This document shows, one piece after another, positions 1 to 6,678 of a stretch of DNA of 64,000 bases. The stretch spans positions 62,001 through 126,000 of the forward strand of contig NZ_MLCQ01000010.1 of the NCBI RefSeq assembly GCF_001875725.1, given 5' to 3'. Under the pieces are notes generated by a model. That model made no database searches. It was not told the origin of the DNA and saw only the letters and a list, made by a program, of their open reading frames with translations. Origin of the DNA: Corynebacterium sp. NML140438. Lineage in GTDB: Bacteria; Actinomycetota; Actinomycetes; Mycobacteriales; Mycobacteriaceae. A program made the position numbers and the translations under genes. The first letter of the stretch is position 1. Each line of letters begins with the position of its first letter.

Positions 1-447
1 GGCCTCTACGGTGGCGTCACCACGGAGAACCTCGGCGACGCCGGGGTCAGCAACTCGCGCAACCAGCGGCTTTCTACGTTCCTGGAAGAGCTCCGTTTTG
101 ACGACGGCGGGCCCGTCGCGGAAAACCGTGGCTCCGGAATCGCCGTGATCGAGCAGGCGCTTGCCAAAGCGCTCATGCCCCCACCGACGTATGCGAACTC
201 GCTCACGCACTTCACGATCACCTTCCACAAGCGCAGAATCATCGCGGCAGAGCGGCACGGGACGGCCATCGACCAAGTGAAAGATCTCCTTGCCACGAAG
301 GAATCCTGGTCCACTACCGAGCTCGTGGCGGAGACACAGCTGAGCCGAACCGCGGTCCAAAATGCGCTGAATCGCCTGGTAGATGCGGGTGATGCGGAGC
401 GAACGGAGCCACATAAGAGCCCCCACCAGCGCTACCGCGCAACATAA
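1..447 (+). CDS. C-terminal part of ATP-binding protein with winged-helix tail (5' end outside window)
   Basis: The reading frame is open from the first base, so the gene starts upstream of the window. About 148 residues are visible. The segment GLYGGVTTENLGDAGVSNSR followed by NQRLSTFLEELRF and a glycine-rich VAENRGSGIAVIEQAL resembles the C-terminal ATP-binding domain (HATPase_c_4 type) of AlbA_2/RecG-like regulatory proteins. The last 55 residues look like a winged helix, with helix signature STTELVAETQLSRTAVQNALNRLVDAGDAER. Such proteins are usually putative transcriptional regulators; the function here is not known. The stop TAA is followed at once by a direct/inverted repeat block. The family call is fairly safe and the role is inference. 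Confidence 0.7.
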   Translation, partial: GLYGGVTTENLGDAGVSNSRNQRLSTFLEELRFDDGGPVAENRGSGIAVIEQALAKALMPPPTYANSLTHFTITFHKRRIIAAERHGTAIDQVKDLLATKESWSTTELVAETQLSRTAVQNALNRLVDAGDAERTEPHKSPHQRYRAT

Positions 448-479
448 CATCCCACATAACATCCCACATGTGGGATGTT
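446..479. repeat. Direct repeat plus 22-bp perfect palindrome upstream of hmp
   Basis: The 12-mer AACATCCCACAT occurs at 446-457 and again at 458-469, and its reverse complement follows immediately at 468-479, so 458-479 is a perfect 22-bp palindrome. No T-tract follows on either strand, so it looks more like an operator than an intrinsic terminator. It lies 24 bp upstream of the second inverted repeat over the hmp promoter. The binding protein is unknown. Confidence 0.6.
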
Positions 480-502
480 GGGTGGTATGTAGGGCCTGCG
501 AT

Positions 503-526
503 TAAACACGGGTATATTCGTGTTTA
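503..526 (+). promoter_or_regulatory. hmp promoter with operator-like inverted repeat
   Basis: The inverted repeat TAAACACG-N8-CGTGTTTA has perfect 8-bp arms. The spacer holds TATATT at 513-518, a good -10 hexamer. Transcription would then start near 525, at or just before the ATG at 526, giving a leaderless mRNA. The repeat would cover both the -10 element and the start site, as expected for a repressor operator. The regulator is not known; a nitric-oxide-responsive repressor is a reasonable guess. Confidence 0.6.
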
Positions 527-1686
527 TGTTCATTGACGAGAAACCGAACCCGAAGCAGGCATACCTGAGCGACGAGCACGCCGAGATCATCAAGGCGACG
601 CTCCCGCCGGTAGGCGCGAATATCCAGACGATCACGAAGACCTTCTACAACAAGATGTTCACCGCCCACCCCGAGCTCATCGCGGACACGTTCAACCGCG
701 GCAACCAGAAGCAGGGCGCGCAGCAAAAGGCGCTGGCGGCGTCGGTAGCGACGTTCGCCACGCAGCTGGTGGACCCCGACGCACCGGACCCAGTGATGAT
801 GCTGGACCGCATCGCGCACAAGCACGTCTCGCTGGGCATCACGGCGGACCAGTACCAGATCGTGCACGACAACCTGATGGCCGCCATCGTCGAGGTGCTT
901 GGTGACGCCGTCACCCCAGAAGTCGCCGAGGCCTGGGACAAGGTGTACTGGCTGATGGCCGACGTCCTGATCAAGCACGAGGGCAAGCTCTACGAATCGG
1001 ATGGCGTGGAGGCAGGCGACGTGTTCCGCACCGCCGCCGTCACGGAGAAAACCCAGCTCAGCGGCACCGTCTACGCCTACACCCTGGAGGGTGACTTCAC
1101 TGCGCCGCGCCCGGGCCAGTACACGTCGGTGGGCGTGAAGCTGCCGGATGGGGCGCGCCAGCTGCGCCAGTACTCCATCATCGAGGGCGACGCCTCCCAC
1201 TACCGCATCGCCGTGGAGACCGAGGGCGAGGTGTCCACGTTCCTGCGCGACCACGTCAACGTCGGCGACACCGTCGACGCCACCCTCGCCGCCGGCGACC
1301 TGGTGCTGCAGCCCGGCACGAACCCGGTGGTGCTGATCTCCTCCGGCATCGGATCCACGCCGATGACCGGCATTTTGGGGCACCTCGCGGCGGAGGGCTC
1401 GCCACGCAAGGTCACGGTCGCGCACGTCGACGAATCGCAGCAGTCGTGGGCACAGGCGGATGAGATGCGGATGCTCGTCGAGAAGCTTGACGACGCCTCC
1501 CTGCACCCCTCCTTCCGTGCCGAAGGCCAGCGCCTCAACGTCGCTGACCTGGATGTTTCCGGCGCGGACGTATACCTGTGTGGCGGCGAGGGCTTCCTGC
1601 AGTCCATCCGCGACGACCTCGCCGAACTGGACCCGGCGAACGTGTACTTCGAGCTATTTAGTCCGAACGACTGGCTGATCGGTTAA
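526..1686 (+). CDS. hmp: Flavohemoglobin (nitric oxide dioxygenase)
   Basis: The 386-residue protein has the usual three-domain length. It oxidises nitric oxide to nitrate using O2 and NAD(P)H in the cytoplasm. The globin domain (about 1-145) has the B10 tyrosine in TFYNKMF (residue 41) and the proximal haem histidine in HKHVSLGI (residue 100). The reductase part has the FAD-binding RQYS motif and the pyridine-nucleotide GIGSTP motif, and ends in ELFSPNDWL. The ATG at 526 is preferred because TATATT at 513-518 implies a leaderless message; an in-frame GTG lies at 520. The 3' end overlaps the convergent regulator gene by 29 nt. Its neighbours (nitrite reductase, NnrS-like protein, cysteine-bearing HTH regulators) fit a nitrosative-stress role. 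Confidence 0.93.
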   Translation: MFIDEKPNPKQAYLSDEHAEIIKATLPPVGANIQTITKTFYNKMFTAHPELIADTFNRGNQKQGAQQKALAASVATFATQLVDPDAPDPVMMLDRIAHKHVSLGITADQYQIVHDNLMAAIVEVLGDAVTPEVAEAWDKVYWLMADVLIKHEGKLYESDGVEAGDVFRTAAVTEKTQLSGTVYAYTLEGDFTAPRPGQYTSVGVKLPDGARQLRQYSIIEGDASHYRIAVETEGEVSTFLRDHVNVGDTVDATLAAGDLVLQPGTNPVVLISSGIGSTPMTGILGHLAAEGSPRKVTVAHVDESQQSWAQADEMRMLVEKLDDASLHPSFRAEGQRLNVADLDVSGADVYLCGGEGFLQSIRDDLAELDPANVYFELFSPNDWLIG

Positions 1687-2353
1687 CCAGCCGGGCCCCG
1701 CACTGCCCCGGCGCGTCGAACGGCATGAAGTCGAGGTGGTGGGGGCCAATGGTGGCGTCGATAAACCCCTGGTGCAGTGCGCAAATCGCGGCTGCGGGCG
1801 GGGTGCCGTCGGCGGCGACGAACGGGCAGGCCTGGAGGCCGACCTCCACCGAGGCATCGCCGTCGGCCTCGCGGACGAGGGGGTCGAAGCCCATCTCGCG
1901 CAGGGAGCGCAGCACCACGGTGGCGAGCTCCTCAAAATCCTCCGGTGGTTCGCCGAAACGGTCCGCATTGCGGCGCGCCCACGCGCGGCCGAAATCGCGG
2001 GCGGCATCCAGGTCATCGCCGGCCAGCGTCTCCGTGAGGGTCTCGACGAGGGTGACGTACTCATCCATCACCGCGTGCTGCTGCGGGGTGCGCACGTGGT
2101 ACACGTGCGAGGGGCGTCCACGTGTGGAGCGGCTGGCGACGCGCCAGCCCACCAAGCCCCGTTCGGCCAGCTCATCGACGTGGCCGCGCGCGGTGTTGAC
2201 GTGGATGCCCAGCTTCTTGCTCAACTCGCTAAGCAAGGCGCCCTCTGGGAACGAATCGAGCGCATCCAAGACCTCACGCTGCTTCGGGCTCAACTCGGCG
2301 ACGCGACGCATCAACTCCGCGGTGGGCAGGGGGATGGCGGCGTCGATAGTCAT
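1658..2353 (-). CDS. HTH regulator with three conserved cysteines (ArnR/SufR-like), copy 1
   Basis: The 231-residue protein has an N-terminal winged helix (about 15-85; LSPKQREVLDALDSFPEGAL, then KKLGIHVNTARGHVDELAERGLV) and a C-terminal domain with cysteines at 176 (ACPF), 191 (ICALH) and 218 (GQC). Three such cysteines are typical of actinobacterial iron-sulfur regulators of the ArnR/SufR type, whose cluster senses nitric oxide or Fe-S status. ArnR of C. glutamicum represses hmp and the nitrate reductase operon. Its start ATG overlaps the stop of the upstream paralogue by 4 nt (ATGA), so the two are translationally coupled. Its 3' end overlaps hmp convergently. The family is likely; the exact orthologue and the cluster are inference. 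Confidence 0.75.
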   Translation of the reverse strand: MTIDAAIPLPTAELMRRVAELSPKQREVLDALDSFPEGALLSELSKKLGIHVNTARGHVDELAERGLVGWRVASRSTRGRPSHVYHVRTPQQHAVMDEYVTLVETLTETLAGDDLDAARDFGRAWARRNADRFGEPPEDFEELATVVLRSLREMGFDPLVREADGDASVEVGLQACPFVAADGTPPAAAICALHQGFIDATIGPHHLDFMPFDAPGQCGARLVNRSASRSD

Positions 2354-3006
2354 AGTTCGATCTCGCACTGCGACGGGCGGCTGTATGGCACCAATCTGTG
2401 CATCATGCCGCCACTGAGTTCCTCCAGGAAACCGGCGTGCAGGGCACAGATGACGGAACTCGGCGCGCTCACGCCCACCGACGTGAACGGGCAGGCGTTG
2501 AGGCTGATATTGCCGGACGGGTTCGGGTAGGAAGGGTCGAAGCCGAGGTCCCGCAAAATGGTGATGAGGGCGCTGAGCTGGCTCGACCTTGTGGAGCCCG
2601 CCTGCACCTCGCGGCCGTCGTGGGTCTGGCGCGCCCACAGGCGACCAATTTCCTTCGCCTTCTCCTCGTCGCCCTCCGTGAGGCACTCCGCCATCGTCCT
2701 GACCAGGCCGATGTACTCGCGGGTGACGGCCGCATGCTTCGGGGTGCGGGTGTGGAAAATGTTGCTCGGGCGGCCACGGCCCTCGCTCGGGGCCGTCGTG
2801 ACACTGACCAGATCCCGCGACAGCAACTCCTCCAAGTGCCCACGGATCGTGTTGGGGTGCATCCCCATTTCTTCGGCAAGGACACCTACCTGCGCACCGT
2901 GCGGATGCATGGCTAGACGATCGAGCACCTCGCGCTGTTTCACGCTCAACTCTGCGGCGCGGGCCATCAGGTCCGTCGTAGGTTGAGGCGGGGTCGCCGA
3001 ATCCAC
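2350..3006 (-). CDS. HTH regulator with three conserved cysteines (ArnR/SufR-like), copy 2
   Basis: The 218-residue protein is a clear paralogue of the next gene: ELSVKQREVLDRL in place of ELSPKQREVLDAL, a winged-helix core MGMHPNTIRGHLEELLSRDLV, and the same C-terminal cysteine pattern at 172, 187 and 214. The spacing C-x14-C-x26-C is identical in both proteins, which suggests a shared cluster-binding site. The start is GTG at 3004-3006, preceded by a strong AAGGAGG. Tandem duplicates with intact ligands could form a heterodimer or answer different signals. A 23-bp motif about 50 bp upstream recurs before nirK, which suggests autoregulation and control of nirK. Confidence 0.75.
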   Translation of the reverse strand: MDSATPPQPTTDLMARAAELSVKQREVLDRLAMHPHGAQVGVLAEEMGMHPNTIRGHLEELLSRDLVSVTTAPSEGRGRPSNIFHTRTPKHAAVTREYIGLVRTMAECLTEGDEEKAKEIGRLWARQTHDGREVQAGSTRSSQLSALITILRDLGFDPSYPNPSGNISLNACPFTSVGVSAPSSVICALHAGFLEELSGGMMHRLVPYSRPSQCEIEL

Positions 3007-3056
3007 GTGTCCTCCTTCGGTCAGAGCTCTTCACCAGCTTAAACCGAAATCGCCGA

Positions 3057-3079
3057 TTTTCCCTATTTCAGGCCGTATT
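3057..3079. promoter_or_regulatory. Operator-like motif upstream of the regulator operon (copy 1 of 2)
   Basis: This 23-bp sequence, with core CCCTATTT and CCGTATT separated by four bases, matches 4015-4037 at 20 of 23 positions. It sits about 50 bp upstream of the GTG start of the regulator pair. The two copies are about 960 bp apart in otherwise unrelated intergenic DNA, so shared regulator binding is the simplest reading. Confidence 0.5.
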
Positions 3080-3088
3080 AAATGGAAG

Positions 3089-3252
3089 AACGTGGCTAGG
3101 CCAGCATCAGACATGCGGGCGAGCCGATCCATGCTCGTAACAATGAGCTGATCGACGTGACGCAGATACCCCAGCCGCCCAGAGCTATTCGAGTTTCCGG
3201 TCTAGGTTCTGCCTGATAGAACTCACCCGGACATAGCCAACCTTTGCTCTAC
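3089..3252 (-). pseudogene. Serine resolvase/invertase remnant
   Basis: The minus strand encodes KVGYVRVSSIRQNLDRKLE followed by a stop. After a frame change comes HVDQLIVTSMDRLARMSD. These are the N-terminal signature and the MDRLAR segment of small serine recombinases, including the catalytic serine region GYxRVSS. Most of the gene is missing and the two parts are in different frames, so it is dead. It marks past mobile-element activity beside the toxin-antitoxin genes. Confidence 0.8.
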
Positions 3253-3278
3253 AACAACGTCCTGGTGTTCGTCCAACT

Positions 3279-3542
3279 CTATCCATACACGTGGCTGCGA
3301 TGATCCACGTCAACGACTACGACGGTGACCTTCTTATCGTAGATATCGGCGATAACCCGGTAGTCCCCCACACGCCACCGCCACAGGCCCGATTTATCCC
3401 CCACGAGTGCCTTACCGCGCACACGAGGGTCATCAAGGCCTGCCACTTCGTGCAGCAGCCTACTCACGCGACGCTGAACCAGCTTATCCAGCTTGCGAAA
3501 CGCCTTCGCCGCACGAGGGGTAAAACTAATCTCCCAAGCCAC
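3279..3542 (-). CDS. RelE/ParE-family toxin
   Basis: The 87-residue protein begins MAWEISFTPRAAKAFRKLDK and contains DPRVRGKAL, LWRWRVGDYRVIADI and a C-terminal VVVVDVDHRSHVYG, the typical RelE pattern of a basic N-terminal helix pair, a central beta hairpin (WRWRVGDYRV) and a terminal HR..VY motif. Members are usually ribosome-dependent mRNA interferases (RelE) or gyrase inhibitors (ParE); the WRxRxGDYRxI pattern fits the RelE side better. The gene overlaps the preceding antitoxin gene by 17 nt, the normal antitoxin-toxin order. It looks intact. Confidence 0.9.
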   Translation of the reverse strand: MAWEISFTPRAAKAFRKLDKLVQRRVSRLLHEVAGLDDPRVRGKALVGDKSGLWRWRVGDYRVIADIYDKKVTVVVVDVDHRSHVYG

Positions 3543-3762
3543 ACTCGGCCTCTAGGTCCGCCAATGAAATGGTCTTCAACTCCCCTGCACGCACCGCCTG
3601 AGCATCCGCTTCAAGCCCGTAGATGTACTCCAGCTCGCCCAAATGCGCATCCAACGCCCGACGAAGATAAAACGCTCCTGGACGCCCCGTACGAGCACTC
3701 AACGCATCCAAACGACGCTTTTGTTCCTCATCAACCCGCACACTAATCACTGAACTAGCCAT
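3526..3762 (-). CDS. RHH-type antitoxin (RelB-like)
   Basis: The 78-residue protein has an N-terminal ribbon-helix-helix DNA-binding part, SVISVRVDEEQKRRLDALSA, and an acidic C-terminal tail (AGELKTISLADLEAECGLGD) expected to wrap the toxin. It is first in the two-gene operon and overlaps the toxin start. RHH antitoxins normally autoregulate. No clear operator palindrome is seen immediately upstream, though the sequence there is AT-rich around the start. Confidence 0.88.
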   Translation of the reverse strand: MASSVISVRVDEEQKRRLDALSARTGRPGAFYLRRALDAHLGELEYIYGLEADAQAVRAGELKTISLADLEAECGLGD

Positions 3763-4014
3763 GTAAACAAGTATACATCCTGCACCTCGCCCCCTTACCT
3801 GGTACTTCGCTATCGGCCTTCAACCACGCAGCTAAGTCGATATCAATCATGCGGGCGAGGGACAAGATTTGCGCGAACGCCTCCTCAACTGTTCTCCCAT
3901 AAAAGACGGTGGCGCCCTGTAGGCGGCTGCACTGGATACGTCATTGTGCTATTTTAGCCAACGTAGTCCCTCGGATCTGGGTCACAGACATCGACTCTGT
4001 GTTCCCCCGAGGGT
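3763..4014. other. Intergenic region with possible coding remnant
   Basis: No intact gene is visible. The minus strand holds about 45 codons reading GATVFYGRTVEEAFAQILSL and ARMIDIDLAAWLKADSEVPG without a start, which has protein-like composition and may be a decayed gene end. It is not identified. The segment separates the toxin-antitoxin operon from the nirK promoter. Confidence 0.3.
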
Positions 4015-4037
4015 TTTTCCCTATTTTAAACCGTATT
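4015..4037. promoter_or_regulatory. Operator-like motif upstream of nirK (copy 2 of 2)
   Basis: This is the second copy of the 23-bp motif at 3057-3079, with three substitutions (positions 13, 15 and 16 of the motif). It ends 16 bp before the GTG start of nirK. That position overlaps any plausible nirK promoter or transcription start and suits a repressor site. It links nirK to the cysteine-bearing regulators. Confidence 0.5.
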
Positions 4038-4053
4038 TATTACGATCGGCACC

Positions 4054-5358
4054 GTGAATAAAAAAGGGCAGACCTCCGACGGCCTGGCGTGGGGCATCAT
4101 CGCCGTATTCGTAACACTGGTGGTGGCGTTCAGCGCGCTGACCTCGACCGCAGGCAACGATGGCAGCTCGGCGCCAATCGACACCAGCGGCGCCACCACC
4201 CTCGACGTCGACATCCACGGCATGGCATTCACACCAAATCGTATCGACGTCCCCTCCGGCACCCGCCTCATCCTCACCATCACCAACTCCGACGACCAAC
4301 AGCACGACCTCAAGCTGGGCACCGAATACACCGGACGCATCGACCCCGGCGACACCGTCGTCCACGACTTCGGCGTCTTCACCGAGTCCACGCAGGGCTG
4401 GTGCACGATCGCCGGACACAAGGCGATGGGGATGGTGTTCGACGTCGTCGTCGGGTCGGTGAGCCCGAGCGCTACGCCGAGCGCCGCGCCCAGGCCGGTA
4501 GTCGCCGCGGACGGGCCTGACGCCGGACTCGTCTACCGCGATCCGGCGCTGCCACCCGCGCCCGATGTGACTGTCCACGAACACACTTGGCACGTCACCG
4601 AAGGCGAGCGCCAGGTCGCGCCCGGCGTCACCCAACCCGTTTGGACCTTCGATGGAGAAATGCCAGGTCCCGTACTGCGGGGGCGCGTCGGTGATCTGTT
4701 CCGCGTCACCATCGTCAACGACGGCACGATGGAGCACTCCATCGATTTCCACGCAGGTGAGGTCAACCCCGATACGAACATGGCCCAGATCGCCCCGGGC
4801 GAATCGCTCACGTACGAGTTCGAAGCCCGCCGGTACGGAATCTGGATGTACCACTGCGCAACAATGCCGATGAGCTTGCACATCGCCAACGGGATGTTCG
4901 GTGCCGTCGTCATTGACCCACCGGACCTCACGCCTGTCGACGCCGAATACGTCCTCCTGTCACACGAGGTCTTCCTCGGCGAAGACGGTGCCGACCCCGA
5001 GCGAGTCGCCGCCGGGCTCTACGACCTCACCGCGTTCAACGGCTACCCCAACCAATACCAGCAGCGGCCGATTCCGGCCCGCGTCGGCGATACCGTCCGG
5101 GTGTGGCTCTTCAACGTCGGTCCCGACAACCCGCTGAGCTTCCACGTGGTCGGCGAAATCTTCGACACCGTGTTCAAGGAAGGCCAATACCAGATCCGAA
5201 ATGCCCCAGATACCGGCTCACAGGCGCTTGGTCTCCTCGCCGCCCAGGGCGGGTTCGTTGAGATGACCTTCGACGAACCCGGTACCTACACCTTCGTGAA
5301 CCACCAGATGACCGACGCCGAAAAGGGACAGCGTGGCCAGTTCGTGGTCACGCCCTAG
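4054..5358 (+). CDS. nirK: Copper nitrite reductase with extra N-terminal cupredoxin and membrane anchor
   Basis: The 434-residue protein reduces nitrite to nitric oxide outside the membrane. A transmembrane anchor spans about 12-29. Residues 48-132 form an additional cupredoxin with type-1 copper ligands H84, C117, H122 and M127 (QHDL, GWCTIAGHKAMGM). The two NirK domains follow (about 170-434). Type-1 ligands are H228, C268, H276 and M281; type-2 ligands are H233, H267 and H417; the catalytic pair is D231 and H364. Every ligand is present, so activity is expected. The start is GTG with little leader and no obvious Shine-Dalgarno. The extra cupredoxin could pass electrons to the type-1 site. 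The neighbouring NnrS-like protein resembles the membrane domain that some actinobacterial NirK proteins carry fused. Confidence 0.9.
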   Translation: MNKKGQTSDGLAWGIIAVFVTLVVAFSALTSTAGNDGSSAPIDTSGATTLDVDIHGMAFTPNRIDVPSGTRLILTITNSDDQQHDLKLGTEYTGRIDPGDTVVHDFGVFTESTQGWCTIAGHKAMGMVFDVVVGSVSPSATPSAAPRPVVAADGPDAGLVYRDPALPPAPDVTVHEHTWHVTEGERQVAPGVTQPVWTFDGEMPGPVLRGRVGDLFRVTIVNDGTMEHSIDFHAGEVNPDTNMAQIAPGESLTYEFEARRYGIWMYHCATMPMSLHIANGMFGAVVIDPPDLTPVDAEYVLLSHEVFLGEDGADPERVAAGLYDLTAFNGYPNQYQQRPIPARVGDTVRVWLFNVGPDNPLSFHVVGEIFDTVFKEGQYQIRNAPDTGSQALGLLAAQGGFVEMTFDEPGTYTFVNHQMTDAEKGQRGQFVVTP

Positions 5359-5367
5359 GAGCTCGGC

Positions 5368-6678
5368 TCAGGCAATCCCGCCGAAGGCCGCCACAATCGT
5401 GGCCACCAGCGCCAGCGCGAGAGCGGACTGCCCAGCGGGGCGCTCCACGTGGGCGCCCGCCACCGGGGCCTCGCGCTGCCCCCGCAGCACCGCCACCTGC
5501 GCTTTCACCGCCCTGCGCAGCAGTGGCAGGTACGCCACCAGCACGGCGAACACGAGCAGGCTCATCACCACCCGCAGCCAGGACTGCTCTGTCAGCAGCC
5601 ACACCGCCAGCGCGAGGTTGTACAGCACGACCCGGAAGTAGGTGCCCCGGGATAGTTCCAGCAGCCCGGCGCGCACCGCCTTCGGGCCGCCGCCCATCGT
5701 GGTGGGCAGCAGGTAGCTCATGGTGCCAATCAGCAGTGGCGCTACGAAGCCGAGCAGGAGCGCCAGCGTGGGGATCTCCGGGACCGTCCGCACGAGCCCT
5801 ACGGCGTACCAGAGCATCGTGCCGATTAACCAAAACATCGCCACGAATACGGACAGGCCCGGGTAGGTGATGCGGTCGCGTGGGTCGCGCAGGACGTCGA
5901 TAACGTTGACCAGGAACCCCTGGAAGAGCCACAGCCACGCACCGACGTAGACGAACGCACCAACCGCGACCACCTGCGAGATTCCCAGCAGTGCGCCGAC
6001 GACGGCGCAGCCAATCGCGGCCACCGCGCCCCAAATGGCCACGCGGGTACGGTCGCGCATGCCGTTGATCCGCCACATCGTTGGGAACAGGACGCTCAGG
6101 CTCGACATCGCGGCCAGGCCCACAAAGCCGCCAACGTTGGTAAACAGGTGCGCCTGGCGAATCTGCTCCTGCCAGGTGCCCGGCAGGCCCATCGACAGGG
6201 CCGCGCCGAAGCACACCCCTACCAGCAGGCAGGCAGCCGACGCCACGTACCCAATCGCCGCGGGTCGGTGCCGCTTCTCCGGCCCGGCGTCACGCACCAA
6301 CCCGGCAAGTACCACCGCGTGCCACAGCACCGCACCCGCTACCAGGCAGCCGCCGACCCAGGTGACCAACCAGTGCAGCTCCCACCAACTGGCCAGAACC
6401 TGGCCCACAAGCACCAACACGACGCCCGCGTTCAGGATCCAGGTGCGCCACAACTGGGCAGGGCGCGCTTCCTCGGGAAGGCGCTGCTGCAGGAAACGCT
6501 CGGTCAGGTTCACGCTCCACAGCACAATCGAGTTCGCCACGATGCCAAGGGTGAAAATGTGAATCAGCAGCCACGCCGGTTCGGGAAACAGCGTGTGCGT
6601 CAGCCCAATCAGGATGAACACCCACATCCAGATGCTCACCGGCTTGGACGCCTTCCGGTGCCAAGTACGCGCACTCAT
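5368..6678 (-). CDS. NnrS-like polytopic membrane protein
   Basis: The 436-residue protein has roughly 12 hydrophobic segments. It begins MSARTWHRKASKPVSIWMWV and has membrane-embedded histidines (HTLFPEPAWLLIHIFTLG, QAHLFTNVGGFVGLAAMSS, PTTMGGGPKAVR). From recall, this N-terminal pattern matches the membrane module of actinobacterial nitrite-reductase fusions and the haem-copper NnrS family linked to nitric oxide resistance. It is convergent with nirK, with 9 bp between the stops, so the two halves of the fusion seen elsewhere are separate genes here. The start ATG directly abuts the stop of the upstream exporter gene, so translation is probably coupled. Confidence 0.7.
   Translation of the reverse strand: MSARTWHRKASKPVSIWMWVFILIGLTHTLFPEPAWLLIHIFTLGIVANSIVLWSVNLTERFLQQRLPEEARPAQLWRTWILNAGVVLVLVGQVLASWWELHWLVTWVGGCLVAGAVLWHAVVLAGLVRDAGPEKRHRPAAIGYVASAACLLVGVCFGAALSMGLPGTWQEQIRQAHLFTNVGGFVGLAAMSSLSVLFPTMWRINGMRDRTRVAIWGAVAAIGCAVVGALLGISQVVAVGAFVYVGAWLWLFQGFLVNVIDVLRDPRDRITYPGLSVFVAMFWLIGTMLWYAVGLVRTVPEIPTLALLLGFVAPLLIGTMSYLLPTTMGGGPKAVRAGLLELSRGTYFRVVLYNLALAVWLLTEQSWLRVVMSLLVFAVLVAYLPLLRRAVKAQVAVLRGQREAPVAGAHVERPAGQSALALALVATIVAAFGGIA

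Noticed and set aside
520..1686. GTG at 520 as the hmp start
   Set aside because: It would lie inside the operator arm and upstream of the predicted transcript start; ATG 526 fits a leaderless message better.
5348..6214. Long arginine/glycine-rich frame on the minus strand opposite nirK end and overlapping the NnrS-like gene
   Set aside because: Shadow of the NnrS-like gene in another frame, with typical GC-rich composition.
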